Assembly (NCBI RefSeq): GCF_011758765.1
Contig: NZ_JAANOU010000001.1
Span: 3,720,001 to 3,784,000 of the forward strand
Length of the DNA stretch: 64,000 nucleotides
Reading direction: 5' to 3'
Origin: Amycolatopsis viridis
GTDB lineage: Bacteria > Actinomycetota > Actinomycetes > Mycobacteriales > Pseudonocardiaceae
The notes under the pieces are model-generated. The model did not search any database and was not told the origin of the DNA. It was given only the letters and a program-made list of their open reading frames with translations. Positions 49,189 through 57,869 of the stretch are shown in pieces. Numbering within the stretch: the first letter of the stretch is position 1; the number at the start of each line of letters is the position of its first letter. The translations under genes were made by a program, and so were the position numbers.

Positions 49189-50774
49189 CGGGTCTCCTGG
49201 TTGTCTTCGAGCCGGCGCCGGATCGCCGCCGCCAGCTCGTCGCGGTCGGAGAAGGGGTGCACGACGCCCGCGGCCTCCTGGCCCGTCTCGTGGCCCTTCC
49301 CCGCGATCAGCACGACGTCCCCCCGGCGGGCCAGCTCGACCGCCCGGACGATCGCCTCGCGCCGGTCGCCGATCTCGAGCACCTCGCCGGCCTCGTGCCC
49401 GGCGGCGCGGGCACCGGCGAGCATCGCCGCCCGGATCGCGGCCGGGTCCTCGGAGCGGGGGTTGTCGTCGGTGACGATGAGGACCTCGCTGCGCCGGGCC
49501 GCCGCCTCGCCCATCATCGGGCGCTTCGCGGTGTCCCGGTCGCCGCCGCAGCCGAGGACGGTGATGATCCGGCCCTCGGTGCGGGCGCGCAGCGCGTCCA
49601 GCGCCTGCGCCACCGCGGCCGGCTTGTGCGCGTAGTCGACCACGGCGGTGAAGTCCTGGCCCAGGTAGACCCGTTCCATCCGGCCGGGGACCTCGACGTG
49701 CGCCAGACCGGTGACCGTCTCCTCCAGGCCGACCCCGCACGTGTCCAGGATCGCCGCCGCGAGCACGGCGTTGGCGATGTTGAACGTGCCGGGCAACGGG
49801 AGCGTGGCGCGCGCCGAGCGGCCGCCCGGCGCGTGCAGCGTGAACGTCTGCTCACCGGCGGCGGTGGTGGCGAAGTCGGTGGCCGTCCAGCTCGCGTCCA
49901 CGCCGGGCTCGGTGGTCACCGTGACGGTGTGCGGGGTGACCAGCTGCTGGCCCCACGCGGTGTCGATGCACACCACCTCGGTGGTGGAGCGGCCGTCGAA
50001 CAGCAGCGACTTGGCCGCGAAGTACTCCTCCATGTCCCGGTGGAAGTCGAGGTGGTCCTGGGAGAGGTTGGTGAACGCGCCGACCGCGAAGCGGGTGCCG
50101 TTCACCCGGCCCAGCGCCAGCGCGTGGCTGGACACCTCCATCGGCACGTGGGTGACGCCCTGTTCGACCATCACCGCGAGCAGCGCCTGCAGATCGGGCG
50201 CCTCCGGCGTGGTGAACGCGCTGGCCAGCCGCTCCCCGGCGAGCCGGGTCTCGATCGTGCCGATCAGCCCGGTGACGTGCCCGGCGGCGCGCAGGCCGGA
50301 CTCGACCAGGTAGGTGGTGGTGGTCTTGCCGGAGGTGCCGGTGATGCCGAGGACGGCCAGCTCCAGCGACGGCTCGCCGTAGATCCAGGCGGCCACCGGC
50401 CCGAGCACCCCGCGCGGATCCGGGTGCACCAGCACCGGGACGCCCGCGTCGCGCAGCGCCGGCCGCTGCGCACCGGCCTCGTCCGTGAGCACCGCGGCCG
50501 CGCCCGCCGCGATGGCGTCCGCGGCGAAGTCGGCGCCGTGCGCCCGCGCGCCCGGCAGCGCGGCGAACAGGTCGCCGGGCAGGACGTGCTGCGCCCGCAG
50601 CGTGGCCCCGGTCACCACCGTGTCACCGGGCCAGTGCGGCTCGCCGACCAGGCGCGCGTCCGCGCGCGCCACCAGGGTGGTGAGCGGGACCGGCTCGATG
50701 CGGGTCGGCCGTGGCGGCGCCACCGCCGCCTTCACGGGGCTGTCCGGTACCCGCCCCTCCGCTTCCTGCGACAT
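49185..50774 (-). CDS. murE: UDP-MurNAc-L-Ala-D-Glu--meso-DAP ligase
   Basis: 529 residues. P-loop GITGTSGKTTTTYLVE, FTNLSQDHLDFHRDMEEY, and the DNPRSEDP motif that selects meso-diaminopimelate. The wall is therefore probably DAP type. The N-terminal ~35 residues are a Pro-rich extension. I chose ATG 50774; GTG 50798 would add 8 residues. The 137-base gap ahead separates it from ftsI and may hold a promoter, although I see no clear one. Confidence 0.95.
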   Translation of the reverse strand: MSQEAEGRVPDSPVKAAVAPPRPTRIEPVPLTTLVARADARLVGEPHWPGDTVVTGATLRAQHVLPGDLFAALPGARAHGADFAADAIAAGAAAVLTDEAGAQRPALRDAGVPVLVHPDPRGVLGPVAAWIYGEPSLELAVLGITGTSGKTTTTYLVESGLRAAGHVTGLIGTIETRLAGERLASAFTTPEAPDLQALLAVMVEQGVTHVPMEVSSHALALGRVNGTRFAVGAFTNLSQDHLDFHRDMEEYFAAKSLLFDGRSTTEVVCIDTAWGQQLVTPHTVTVTTEPGVDASWTATDFATTAAGEQTFTLHAPGGRSARATLPLPGTFNIANAVLAAAILDTCGVGLEETVTGLAHVEVPGRMERVYLGQDFTAVVDYAHKPAAVAQALDALRARTEGRIITVLGCGGDRDTAKRPMMGEAAARRSEVLIVTDDNPRSEDPAAIRAAMLAGARAAGHEAGEVLEIGDRREAIVRAVELARRGDVVLIAGKGHETGQEAAGVVHPFSDRDELAAAIRRRLEDNQETR

Positions 50775-50911
50775 GGTGCTGTTTCCAGACGCGTTCACCG
50801 ACACAGCACGGAAGGTTACCGAGGTGGGTTTCCCCGCCGTCGGCCCGGTACTCCTAGTGCGTGTGTCTCGATTGGACAGCGCTCGATCGGGCGCCCGATG
50901 GGACAGCGCCG

Positions 50912-52801
50912 CTACGGCAGCACCAGCGGCACGTACGGCGCGGTGCCCTGCGACAGCGGGATCTGGAACCGCTGCGTCAGGTAGGAGGCGATGTCGTGGA
51001 ACAGCGGCGCGGCGGAGTGGCCCGCGGGCAGCGTGGTGTCCGGCGCGTCGAGCCGGATGCCGACGACGAGCCGCGGGTTGTCCGCGGGCAGGATCCCGGC
51101 GAAGGTGATGTTGTAGAGGGAGTCGCTGTAGGCCCCGGTGGCCGGGTTGACCTGCTGGCCGGTGCCGGTCTTGCCGGAGATCTGGTAGCCCTCCAGCGCC
51201 GCGGTGGGCGCCGTCCCGCTGTTGCCGTTGCGGCCGCTCTGCGTGACCGCCCGCATCATGTTCCGCACGGTCGTCGCGGTCTCCGGGCTCACCACCTGGG
51301 TGGTCTGCGGCGCCGCCTTGGGCACCACCGTGCCGTCCGGCCGGACCTCCTCCTTGACGATGCTGGGCTGCACGCGCAGGCCGTTGTTCGCGATCGCCTG
51401 GTACATCCCGGCCATCTGCACCACCGTCATCGACAGGCCCTGGCCGATCGGCAGGTTGCCGAACGTGGTGCCGGTCCAGGTGCCGCGTGGTGGCACGAAC
51501 CCGCGGCTCTCGCCGGACAGGCCCAGGCCGGCGCTCTGCCCGACGCCGAAGCGTTTGAGGTAGTCCAGGTACTTGTCCGGGCCGAGCTGCTGGGCCAGCA
51601 GCAGCGTCCCGATGTTCGACGACTTCGCGAAGACGCCGGTGACCGAGAAGTTCTGGGTGCCGTGGGACCACGCGTCGTGCACGACGTGGTCGGCGACCTT
51701 GAGCTGGCCGGGCACCTGCAGCACCGAGTCGGGCGTCACGATGCCCTGGTCGATCGCCGCGGTGGCAGTCACGATCTTGTTCACCGAACCCGGTTCGAAC
51801 GGCGTGGACACCGCCTGCAGGTCCATCAGCGACTGGGTGTAGGTCTTGTTGTCGTACGGGTTGAAGGTCGCGTCGTCGGCGATGGCGTAGATCTCGCCGG
51901 TCCTGGCGTCCATCACGACCGCGCTGGCGCCCTTGGCGTGCGACTTCCGCACGTAGTCGGCGAGCGCGTTCTGCAGGAAGTACTGCGTGTCCGAGTCGAG
52001 CGTGAGCACGACGTCGTTGCCCGGGGTGGCGGGCTGCACGTCCCGCTCGGTGCCCGGGATGATCACGTTGTCGTTGCCCTGCTTGGTGTCGGCGACGTAG
52101 CGGCCCGGACGGCCGGCCAGGTCGGCGTTGAGCGTGTACTCCAGCCCGGACAGCCCCTGCAGGCTGTGCTTGGACACGTCCGGGTCGTCCATCCGCCAGT
52201 TCGCCAGGCCCACCACGTTGGAGGCGAGCGTGTCGCCGGGGTACTCGCGGGCGGCGCGCACCTCGGCGCCGATCTCCGGGAAGGCGGAGGTGATCTCGCC
52301 GGCGATCGACGGCTCGACGCCGTCGACGAGGTAGGTGAACGACGCGCTCTTGTGGAAGTCGTCGAGCAGCTCCCGCTCGGTGATCCGGCCGGGCAGCTTG
52401 GCGGCGATGAACCGGGCCGCGTCGGCCGCGCGCCGCTCGAAGTTCTGGCCACCCGCCGGGTTCTTGGCGGCGACCTCGTCCCACGCCTTGTGCATCGCGC
52501 GCAGGTTCACCGACAGCGCGCGGGTCTCCACGGTGAAGGCGAGCTTGACGTTGTTGCGGTCCACAATGGACCCGCGCTTGGCCGGGATGGGGATGGCCGT
52601 GCTGCGCTGGCTCTCCGCCTTCGCCGACAGCGACGCGGCCTGGAAACCCTGGACCTGCACGAGCTTGAGCCCCGCCAGCACCAGCACCGCGACCAGCGCC
52701 ACGCGCACGCCGACGTAGCGGCCTTTGCCGGTGGCGGCGTTGGGCCGGCCCGCCACCTGGCGCATGCGGGCGCCGTAGCTGCGGCGTCCCGGCTTCGCCA
52801 T
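50912..52801 (-). CDS. ftsI: Septal transpeptidase FtsI / PBP3
   Basis: 629 residues. The anchor VALVAVLVLAGLKLVQVQGF is followed by the dimerisation domain. The catalytic motifs are Ser339-x-x-Lys342 in FEPGSVNKIVTA, SSN in FAKSSNIGTLL, and KTG in ISGKTGTGQQV. It crosslinks septal peptidoglycan. There is no PASTA domain. The ATG at 52801 fits GGGAGG 6 bases ahead better than GTG 52804. Its start touches the ftsL stop. Confidence 0.95.
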   Translation of the reverse strand: MAKPGRRSYGARMRQVAGRPNAATGKGRYVGVRVALVAVLVLAGLKLVQVQGFQAASLSAKAESQRSTAIPIPAKRGSIVDRNNVKLAFTVETRALSVNLRAMHKAWDEVAAKNPAGGQNFERRAADAARFIAAKLPGRITERELLDDFHKSASFTYLVDGVEPSIAGEITSAFPEIGAEVRAAREYPGDTLASNVVGLANWRMDDPDVSKHSLQGLSGLEYTLNADLAGRPGRYVADTKQGNDNVIIPGTERDVQPATPGNDVVLTLDSDTQYFLQNALADYVRKSHAKGASAVVMDARTGEIYAIADDATFNPYDNKTYTQSLMDLQAVSTPFEPGSVNKIVTATAAIDQGIVTPDSVLQVPGQLKVADHVVHDAWSHGTQNFSVTGVFAKSSNIGTLLLAQQLGPDKYLDYLKRFGVGQSAGLGLSGESRGFVPPRGTWTGTTFGNLPIGQGLSMTVVQMAGMYQAIANNGLRVQPSIVKEEVRPDGTVVPKAAPQTTQVVSPETATTVRNMMRAVTQSGRNGNSGTAPTAALEGYQISGKTGTGQQVNPATGAYSDSLYNITFAGILPADNPRLVVGIRLDAPDTTLPAGHSAAPLFHDIASYLTQRFQIPLSQGTAPYVPLVLP

Positions 52802-53529
52802 CACTGTCCTCCCGCGGTCTGCTGTCCCGGGGCCGGGCCGTCCGCGGGCGGGGCCGGCGGCTGCTCCTGCTGGCCCTCGTCCTGCGGCACGTCACCCTCG
52901 ATCGGGCGGCCACCGGCCGGCGTCCCCGGCTGCAGGGCCGGCCCCGACGGTGCCGGTGCGACCGGCGCGCCCTCGGCCTTCTTCGGCTCGCCGACCACGG
53001 TCACCGACCCGTCCGGGTTCTGCAGCAGGTGCGCCGGGTCGACCGCCGGGACCATGCCCAGCGCCCTGGCGCGCTCGGCGAGCGAGGACGGCGATTCGGC
53101 CCCGCTGACGTCCTGCTGCAGCTGCTCGATCCGCTCGGTCAGGCCCGCGTTGGAGTGCCGCAGCTGCTCCAGCCGGTAGGAGTCGGCGATCGCCTGCGTC
53201 GACAGCAGCAGCGTGGTCACCACGCCGGCGGCGAGCAGCGTCATCACCATCAGCACGAACGTGGCGCGGGAGCGCGGCAACCGCAGCGCCAGCCGCACCT
53301 TCCGCCGCTCCGGCGCCGGGGCGGTGCGCTTGAGCCCCTCGGCGCGCTGCGCCCGGCGCGCGTAGGCGCGCTCCGCGGCCGTGGTGCGCTGCGGCTGCTG
53401 CTGCGGGCGGCCGCGGCGCTTGGCCGGGACCGCGGTGCCCAGCCCCTCGGGCACCGGCGCATCCGAACGGCGCGGACGCCGTCGCGGCTGGGCACCGGCC
53501 TGCCTGCGGGCCCGCGTAGGCGCTGTCAT
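52801..53529 (-). CDS. ftsL: FtsL-like septum protein
   Basis: 242 residues, long for FtsL. A ~90-residue Arg/Gln-rich cytosolic tail precedes one transmembrane helix ([21 protein letters not shown]), a short leucine-zipper-like coiled coil ([24 protein letters not shown]) and a Pro/Gly/Gln-rich extracytosolic tail. It forms the FtsQLB/WI bridge. ATG overlaps the rsmH stop by 4 bp. Identity rests mainly on topology and position. Confidence 0.85.
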   Translation of the reverse strand: MTAPTRARRQAGAQPRRRPRRSDAPVPEGLGTAVPAKRRGRPQQQPQRTTAAERAYARRAQRAEGLKRTAPAPERRKVRLALRLPRSRATFVLMVMTLLAAGVVTTLLLSTQAIADSYRLEQLRHSNAGLTERIEQLQQDVSGAESPSSLAERARALGMVPAVDPAHLLQNPDGSVTVVGEPKKAEGAPVAPAPSGPALQPGTPAGGRPIEGDVPQDEGQQEQPPAPPADGPAPGQQTAGGQ

Positions 53530-54485
53530 GCGTCCGCCTCCTTGATCCGTTCGGCCGCCCGGAGGCGCACCGAGGCCGCCCGGGGGTTGTGTTCGATCTC
53601 CGCCTCGCCCGCCTTCTCGGCGCCGCGGGTGATCAGCTTCAGTTCCGGCCCGTGGCCGGGGAGTTCGACGGGCAGCCCGGGCGGGGTGCGGGACTTCGCC
53701 AGCTCCGCGAACGCCTGCTTCACGATCCGGTCCTCCAGCGAGTGGTAGGACTCCACGACGATCCGCCCGCCCACGGCCAGCGCAGACAGCGCCGCCGGGA
53801 TGGCCCGGCGCAGGACCTCCAGCTCGCCGTTGACCTCGATGCGCAGCGCCTGGAAGGTGCGCTTGGCCGGATGCCCGCCGGTGCGCCGGCTCGCCGCCGG
53901 CACCGCGTCGTAGAGCAGGCGCACCAGCCGTTCACTGCGGTCGAAGGGCTGCCGGGCCCGCTCCGCGACGATCGCCTTGACGATGCGCTGGGCGAACCGT
54001 TCCTCGCCGTACTCGCGCAGGATGCGGACCAGCTCGCCCGGTTCGTAGGTGTTGAGCACGTCGGCCGCGGTGGGCCCGGTGGTGGGGTCCATCCGCATGT
54101 CCAGCGGGGCGTCCCGGGCGTAGGCGAACCCGCGCTCCTCGGTGTCCAGCTGCATCGAGGACACGCCCAGGTCGAACAACACTCCGTCCACACGGGACAG
54201 TCCGAGCCGGGCGAGGAGCCCGGGCAGGGTGTCGTAGACCGCGTGCACGAGCTCCACCCGGTCGCCGAACTTCGCCAGCCGCGCCCGGGAGAGCTCCAGC
54301 GCGCGCGGGTCGCGGTCCAGGCCGATGAGTCTCAGCTGCGGGAACGCGGTGAGCAGCGCCTCGGAATGCCCGCCGAGACCGGTGGTGGCGTCGACCGCGA
54401 CGGCGGGACGGCCCTCGAGCGCGGGGGCGAACAGTTCCACCACACGTTCGATCAGGACCGGCACGTGCGCCGCCTCGGCTGCCAC
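53526..54485 (-). CDS. rsmH: 16S rRNA (cytosine1402-N4)-methyltransferase
   Basis: 319 residues from GTG 54485 (322 if GTG 54494 is used). [15 protein letters not shown] starts the family. SAM-binding is [16 protein letters not shown], and [18 protein letters not shown] and [15 protein letters not shown] are RsmH signatures. The second GTG is preferred because GAGGGG lies about 8 bases upstream. It methylates C1402 of 16S rRNA and is the second gene of the mraZ operon. Confidence 0.95.
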   Translation of the reverse strand: MAAEAAHVPVLIERVVELFAPALEGRPAVAVDATTGLGGHSEALLTAFPQLRLIGLDRDPRALELSRARLAKFGDRVELVHAVYDTLPGLLARLGLSRVDGVLFDLGVSSMQLDTEERGFAYARDAPLDMRMDPTTGPTAADVLNTYEPGELVRILREYGEERFAQRIVKAIVAERARQPFDRSERLVRLLYDAVPAASRRTGGHPAKRTFQALRIEVNGELEVLRRAIPAALSALAVGGRIVVESYHSLEDRIVKQAFAELAKSRTPPGLPVELPGHGPELKLITRGAEKAGEAEIEHNPRAASVRLRAAERIKEADA

Positions 54486-54681
54486 TACTCCCACCCCCTC
54501 GTCCCGTCGTCCGGATGCCGTCAGGTCCCCGCCCGCCCGCTGCGGACCTGGTGCCGGGGAAGGTGCACCAGGGCCACTGAGCGGACAGAGGCCTCACGGC
54601 ATCCGCCGCCGGATCCCGCCCCCCACTGCTGTGCTGCTCCCCGGGCCCGCGCCCCCCGACGGCGCGGGTACCGGGAACCCG

Positions 54682-55119
54682 TCAGAAGACGCCCGGCAAG
54701 ACCTCTTCCTGGGCCTTCGCGTAGCTGTCCTCGTGTTCCTCCAGGTAGGACTCCCAGCGCTGGGCGTCCCAGATCTCCAGCCGGGTGATCGCGCCGATCA
54801 CCACGCACTCCTTGTTGAGCCCGGCGTAACGCCGCAGCTCGGGCGCGATGGCGATGCGCCCCTGGCCGTCCGGACGCTGCTCGTCGGTACCGGCGAACAG
54901 GTACCGCTGATAGGCCCGCACGGCCTCGTTGGTGAAGGGCGCCTCCGCGACCTTGCGGGCCAGCTGCTCGAACTCGGCACGCGGGAAGACGAAGAGGCAG
55001 TGATCTTGCCCCTTGGTGACCATCAGCCCACCTGCCAGCGCGTCGCGGAACTTCGCGGGCAGCGTGAGCCGCCCCTTGTCGTCCAGCTTCGGGGTGTGCG
55101 TGCCGAGGAACACCGGCAC
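54682..55119 (-). CDS. mraZ: Transcriptional regulator MraZ
   Basis: 145 residues with two AbrB-like SpoVT halves: [23 protein letters not shown] and [27 protein letters not shown]. MraZ forms a ring that binds repeated DNA boxes ahead of its own gene and controls the dcw operon. The GTG at 55119 has GGGAGGTGAG ahead. A 10-bp-spaced GTGG array overlies the promoter 60-95 bases upstream. A 196-base non-coding gap before rsmH contains an AGGTCC/GGACCT hairpin but no gene. Confidence 0.96.
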   Translation of the reverse strand: MPVFLGTHTPKLDDKGRLTLPAKFRDALAGGLMVTKGQDHCLFVFPRAEFEQLARKVAEAPFTNEAVRAYQRYLFAGTDEQRPDGQGRIAIAPELRRYAGLNKECVVIGAITRLEIWDAQRWESYLEEHEDSYAKAQEEVLPGVF

Positions 55120-55180
55120 TCACCTCCCCGCCGCTCCCGGTGGTCGCACCGGTCACGGCCCCGGGGCCTCCCTTCCGCCC

Positions 55181-55219
55181 CACTGCGCACCACCGTACCC
55201 CACTTTTCCCCACAGTCAA
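55181..55219 (-). promoter_or_regulatory. mraZ promoter with four-fold MraZ-type operator
   Basis: Minus strand: TTGACT (55219-55214), 16 bases, TACGGT (55097+ region at 55197-55192). Over it run four direct repeats, GTGGGGAAAA, GTGGGGTACG, GTGGTGCGCA and GTGGGGCGGA, starting at 55213, 55203, 55193 and 55183, exactly 10 bp apart. This matches the helically phased repeat design of MraZ binding sites. Confidence 0.75.
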
Positions 55220-55451
55220 CGCGGGGACGCAGCCCGACCGGGCGATCCTCGCGCTGTTTTCGCAGGTCAGGAAGTGGGGGTGACAGGGGGGAGAAGGTGG
55301 GGCGGCCGACGGCGCCTCCCCCGCGCCGGGTATCTCACACCGCCGCGCGGACCTCGTTTCCCGGCGTGCGGACCCACGGGTGGGCGGCGGTGGGGGCGCC
55401 GGTGGGAAATGGTGGGGAGCCCGGGTGGGGCACGGTGGCACGGTGGGTGGG
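55220..55451. other. Non-coding G-rich region with GGTGGG repeats
   Basis: No gene is seen in this gap between espG and the mraZ promoter. On the plus strand, GGTGGG (or GGTGG) recurs at 55379, 55389, 55401, 55411, 55424, 55434, 55442 and 55446, mostly 10-13 bp apart, with further G-runs at 55274-55302. The role is unknown. It could be a second MraZ site set, a quadruplex-prone tract or a C-rich 3' end of the espG transcript. Confidence 0.5.
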
Positions 55452-56165
55452 TCAGGGCAGCAGGTCGGCCAGCCGCGCGGCGATCTTCGCCGAGCCGGCC
55501 GGGACCACGTTCACCCAGTCCGCTCCCCCGCGCCCCGGTTCGACCGTGCCCAGATAGGCACCCAGGTCGGTGCTGAACCAGCTGACCCCGCCGGTGCGGC
55601 GGACCCGGGCGCCGTCGCGCACCCGGACCGAGAACTGACCCGCCCCGAGCACGGGCCGGGACCGGATCGCGTGGATCTCGGCCATCTGCCGGGCCGCGCC
55701 CCGCGACCCCTCGCCCCCGGACAGGGCGTCCGCCGGCAGGCTGACCCCGTGGCCCGGCCCGGGCTCCAGTGCGGGCATCAGGTCGACGACCGCGGCGACG
55801 ATCTCGGTGTCGCGGATCCCGGACAGCCCGATCGTGCGGCTCGGTTGCGCCGCCAGGACGCCGCGCCTGCCCCCGGCGGCGGCGACGGCCCGGAACGGCA
55901 CCTCGGCACCGAGGTCGGGCAGCGCCTCGCACTCGACGTAGACGTCGGCCGAGGCGAGCGTCGCCAGGCGGGACTCCAGTGCCGGGTCCAGGCGCCCGCC
56001 GTCGAGCAGGTTGCGCTCGGCCAGGTTGGCGTGCACGGCGCGGCGCACCTCGGCGCGTTCGGCCTCGGTCGCGCCGACGCTGCGCACCGCCAGCGGCGGT
56101 GGCACGCGGCCGTGCCCGAGGTCGTGCCACAGGATGTCGAAGGCGGACGCCGAAACCCGGATCAC
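55452..56165 (-). CDS. EspG-like ESX secretion-associated chaperone
   Basis: 237 residues. The mixed fold with VSASAFDILWHDLGHGRVPPPL at the start, LASADVYVECEALPDLG and the C-terminal VSWFSTDLGAYLG ... INV-type strand pattern matches actinobacterial EspG proteins that keep PE/PPE-type substrates soluble. The GTG overlaps the stop of the PPE-like gene by 4 bp, which supports a chaperone-substrate pair. No EccB/C/D or MycP gene is in the window, so the secretion system it serves lies elsewhere. Confidence 0.8.
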   Translation of the reverse strand: MIRVSASAFDILWHDLGHGRVPPPLAVRSVGATEAERAEVRRAVHANLAERNLLDGGRLDPALESRLATLASADVYVECEALPDLGAEVPFRAVAAAGGRRGVLAAQPSRTIGLSGIRDTEIVAAVVDLMPALEPGPGHGVSLPADALSGGEGSRGAARQMAEIHAIRSRPVLGAGQFSVRVRDGARVRRTGGVSWFSTDLGAYLGTVEPGRGGADWVNVVPAGSAKIAARLADLLP

Positions 56166-56719
56166 CGCTGCCCCAGCTCCGGCGGGGGCTCGAAGAAGTG
56201 CCCTGGCACGGACTCGCGCAGCGCCGCATCCCGGGCGTTGAGCACGTCGATGGCCTTCTGGCGCGCCTCTTCCGCGGCGGCGCGGCGCTGCGCCATGGCG
56301 TCCGACAGCCCGGCGAGCGCGGCGAGGTCGCCGCTCGCGGCGGCCTGCCGGATCATCGCGCCCGGGTCGTACCCGACCGGCGGCGGCATCTCGTCGCGGG
56401 CGCGCGCGGCGATCTCGGCCTGGCGGACGACCGCGCCGGACAGCGTCAACGACAGCTCGGTGGCGTGCCCGGACCAGCTCTGCGCCTTCGCGATCGTCGT
56501 GCGCAGCGCCTCACCCGCGGGCCCCTCGAACGCCGCCCCGGCCTGGGTGGCGAGGGCAGCCAGCGCCTGCGCCGACTCGCGCAGGTTCCGGGCCAGCCCG
56601 GCCCACTGCTCGCCGATCCGGCCGGCCACGGCCGGGTCGTTGCCGTCGGTCACCTCGGCCACCATCGCCTCGTGGCTGGCGGATTCGTGGCGCCGGGTCG
56701 GCTCGGGCACCTGGTTCAC
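56162..56719 (-). CDS. PPE/WXG-like helical ESX substrate
   Basis: 185 residues, almost wholly helical. QWAGLARNLRESAQALAALA contains a W-x-G-like turn seen in WXG100/PPE proteins (here WAG), and AGAAFEGPAGEALRTTIAKAQSW continues the helical hairpin. It would be exported by a type VII system; export is inferred from family and from the overlapping espG. GTG start at 56719 with GGGAG 6 bases ahead. Confidence 0.72.
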   Translation of the reverse strand: MNQVPEPTRRHESASHEAMVAEVTDGNDPAVAGRIGEQWAGLARNLRESAQALAALATQAGAAFEGPAGEALRTTIAKAQSWSGHATELSLTLSGAVVRQAEIAARARDEMPPPVGYDPGAMIRQAAASGDLAALAGLSDAMAQRRAAAEEARQKAIDVLNARDAALRESVPGHFFEPPPELGQR

Positions 56720-56728
56720 ATTGGCTCC

Positions 56729-57268
56729 CTACGGCAGTTTCGGCTCGACCAGCCGGGCGACGGTGTCGGCCCGGCGGCACGCGAGCGGGGTGTCGGTGAA
56801 GCCGGAGTTGGTGACGTCCACCTGGACGCTGCCCTCCCGGCCGATGCCGAGCAGGACCGCGCAGGTGCCGTCCCCGGCGCCGCGGTCGGACACCCGGAAG
56901 CCCTGGTGCCGCCCGACGGTGACCCGTTTGCCGGTGCCCTTGTCGATCTGCAGCGAGGCCAGCGGGACGTCCCCGGCGAGCGTGACCGTGACGCCGAAGG
57001 TGCCGGCCTCGGTCCAGTCGCAGGCCCGGGAGGTGCCGATCGTCTTCTCCTGGCCCAGCGAGGTCAGCCCGGCGGTGGACCGGTCGGTGGCGGACAGCAG
57101 CTCGCACGGCTTCAGCGCGTCCGGCCCGGCCGGTTCCGCCGGGGAGGGCGACGGTGGCCCGCCCAGCGCGCTCGGCGAGGCCGCCGCCGACTGGGCGGGC
57201 GAGGGCGGCCGGCCGCACGCGGTGAGCAGCAGCGCCGCCGCGGCGAGCAGGAGGACCCCGGCGCGCAT
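56729..57268 (-). CDS. DUF3558-family lipoprotein
   Basis: 179 residues. The lipoprotein signal is MRAGVLLLAAAALLLTAC, with the lipobox LLTAC and a +1 Cys, so LspA in this window should process it. A Pro/Ser/Ala linker precedes a globular domain with PCELLSATDRSTAG and SRACDWTEAGTFGVTVTL, the DUF3558 pattern common near ESX loci. Function is unknown. Start ATG 57268 is 4 bases after the previous stop. Confidence 0.85.
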   Translation of the reverse strand: MRAGVLLLAAAALLLTACGRPPSPAQSAAASPSALGGPPSPSPAEPAGPDALKPCELLSATDRSTAGLTSLGQEKTIGTSRACDWTEAGTFGVTVTLAGDVPLASLQIDKGTGKRVTVGRHQGFRVSDRGAGDGTCAVLLGIGREGSVQVDVTNSGFTDTPLACRRADTVARLVEPKLP

Positions 57269-57272
57269 CCGG

Positions 57273-57623
57273 TCAGCCGCCACTGCAGTCGACACCTCCG
57301 GCGGCGTCGTCGTCACTGTCGGAGTAGCGCTTGAGGGCGTGGCCGATGTTCGTCTTGAGCGTCTCCAGCTCCTGCCCGAACCGGATCAGCGCGTCCGCGG
57401 CCGAGCCGGGGCCGCCGAGGCCGTAGCGGGCCATGAACTCGCCGATCTCCGCCGCGTACCCGCCGCCCAGCGGCACGGTGCGGCCCAGCACCCGAGCCTC
57501 CCGCACCATCTGGCCGACGACGTCCTGCAACCGGCTGATCTGCTGGTAAGCCCCGGCCGCCAGCTCGGGCGAGACCGCGAACGCCCCCGCGTCCACGTGC
57601 AGAGCACCGTGCGTGTCGGTCAT
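57273..57623 (-). CDS. Helical ESX-associated small protein (EspC/WXG-like)
   Basis: 116 residues, helical. HVDAGAFAVSPELAAGAYQQI and RFGQELETLKTNIGHALKRYSDSDDDA are typical of the EspC-like, type VII secretion-associated proteins. There is no signal peptide. It is the first gene of the operon, with a TATGCT -10 about 45 bases upstream and GAGGTG 12 bases before the ATG. Confidence 0.72.
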   Translation of the reverse strand: MTDTHGALHVDAGAFAVSPELAAGAYQQISRLQDVVGQMVREARVLGRTVPLGGGYAAEIGEFMARYGLGGPGSAADALIRFGQELETLKTNIGHALKRYSDSDDDAAGGVDCSGG

Positions 57624-57667
57624 CGGTTGTGTTCGCACCTCTCGGTAGCCGCCCGGTTCCGCACCGC

Positions 57668-57673
57668 AGCATA
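57668..57673 (-). promoter_or_regulatory. Possible -10 of the ESX-accessory operon
   Basis: TATGCT on the minus strand, 45 bases before the ATG at 57623. No good -35 lies 17 bases upstream, so this is tentative. Confidence 0.35.
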
Positions 57674-57869
57674 GCGTCCGAATCGAATTCAGGGTTCTTC
57701 GACCGACTCGCCCGGCGTTTGACACACTGGGGAGAAGGCTGGGTGCCGGGCGGGGACCGTGGGCGGATCACCGCCCCGGCTGTGAGATCCTTCCGCGCCG
57801 CGGCGCGGTCCGGCGAGGACCGCACACCGTGTTCCAGTTTGACAAAGGGCTTCGGCACCAGGAGGTCGA

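Noticed and set aside
38025..54485. Search for biosynthetic, phage or mobile elements in the dcw region
   Set aside because: All frames match cell-wall or division genes apart from the DinB/OsmC pair; no integrase, transposase or terminal repeats were seen.
55379..55451. GGTGGG array considered as a CRISPR
   Set aside because: Units are 6 bases with 4-13-base spacing; CRISPR repeats are 21-40 bases with unique spacers, and no cas gene is present.
57719..57724. TTGACA as a moxR promoter -35
   Set aside because: No -10-like hexamer 16-19 bases downstream; a second TTGACA at 57839-57844 would place the -10 on the ribosome site.
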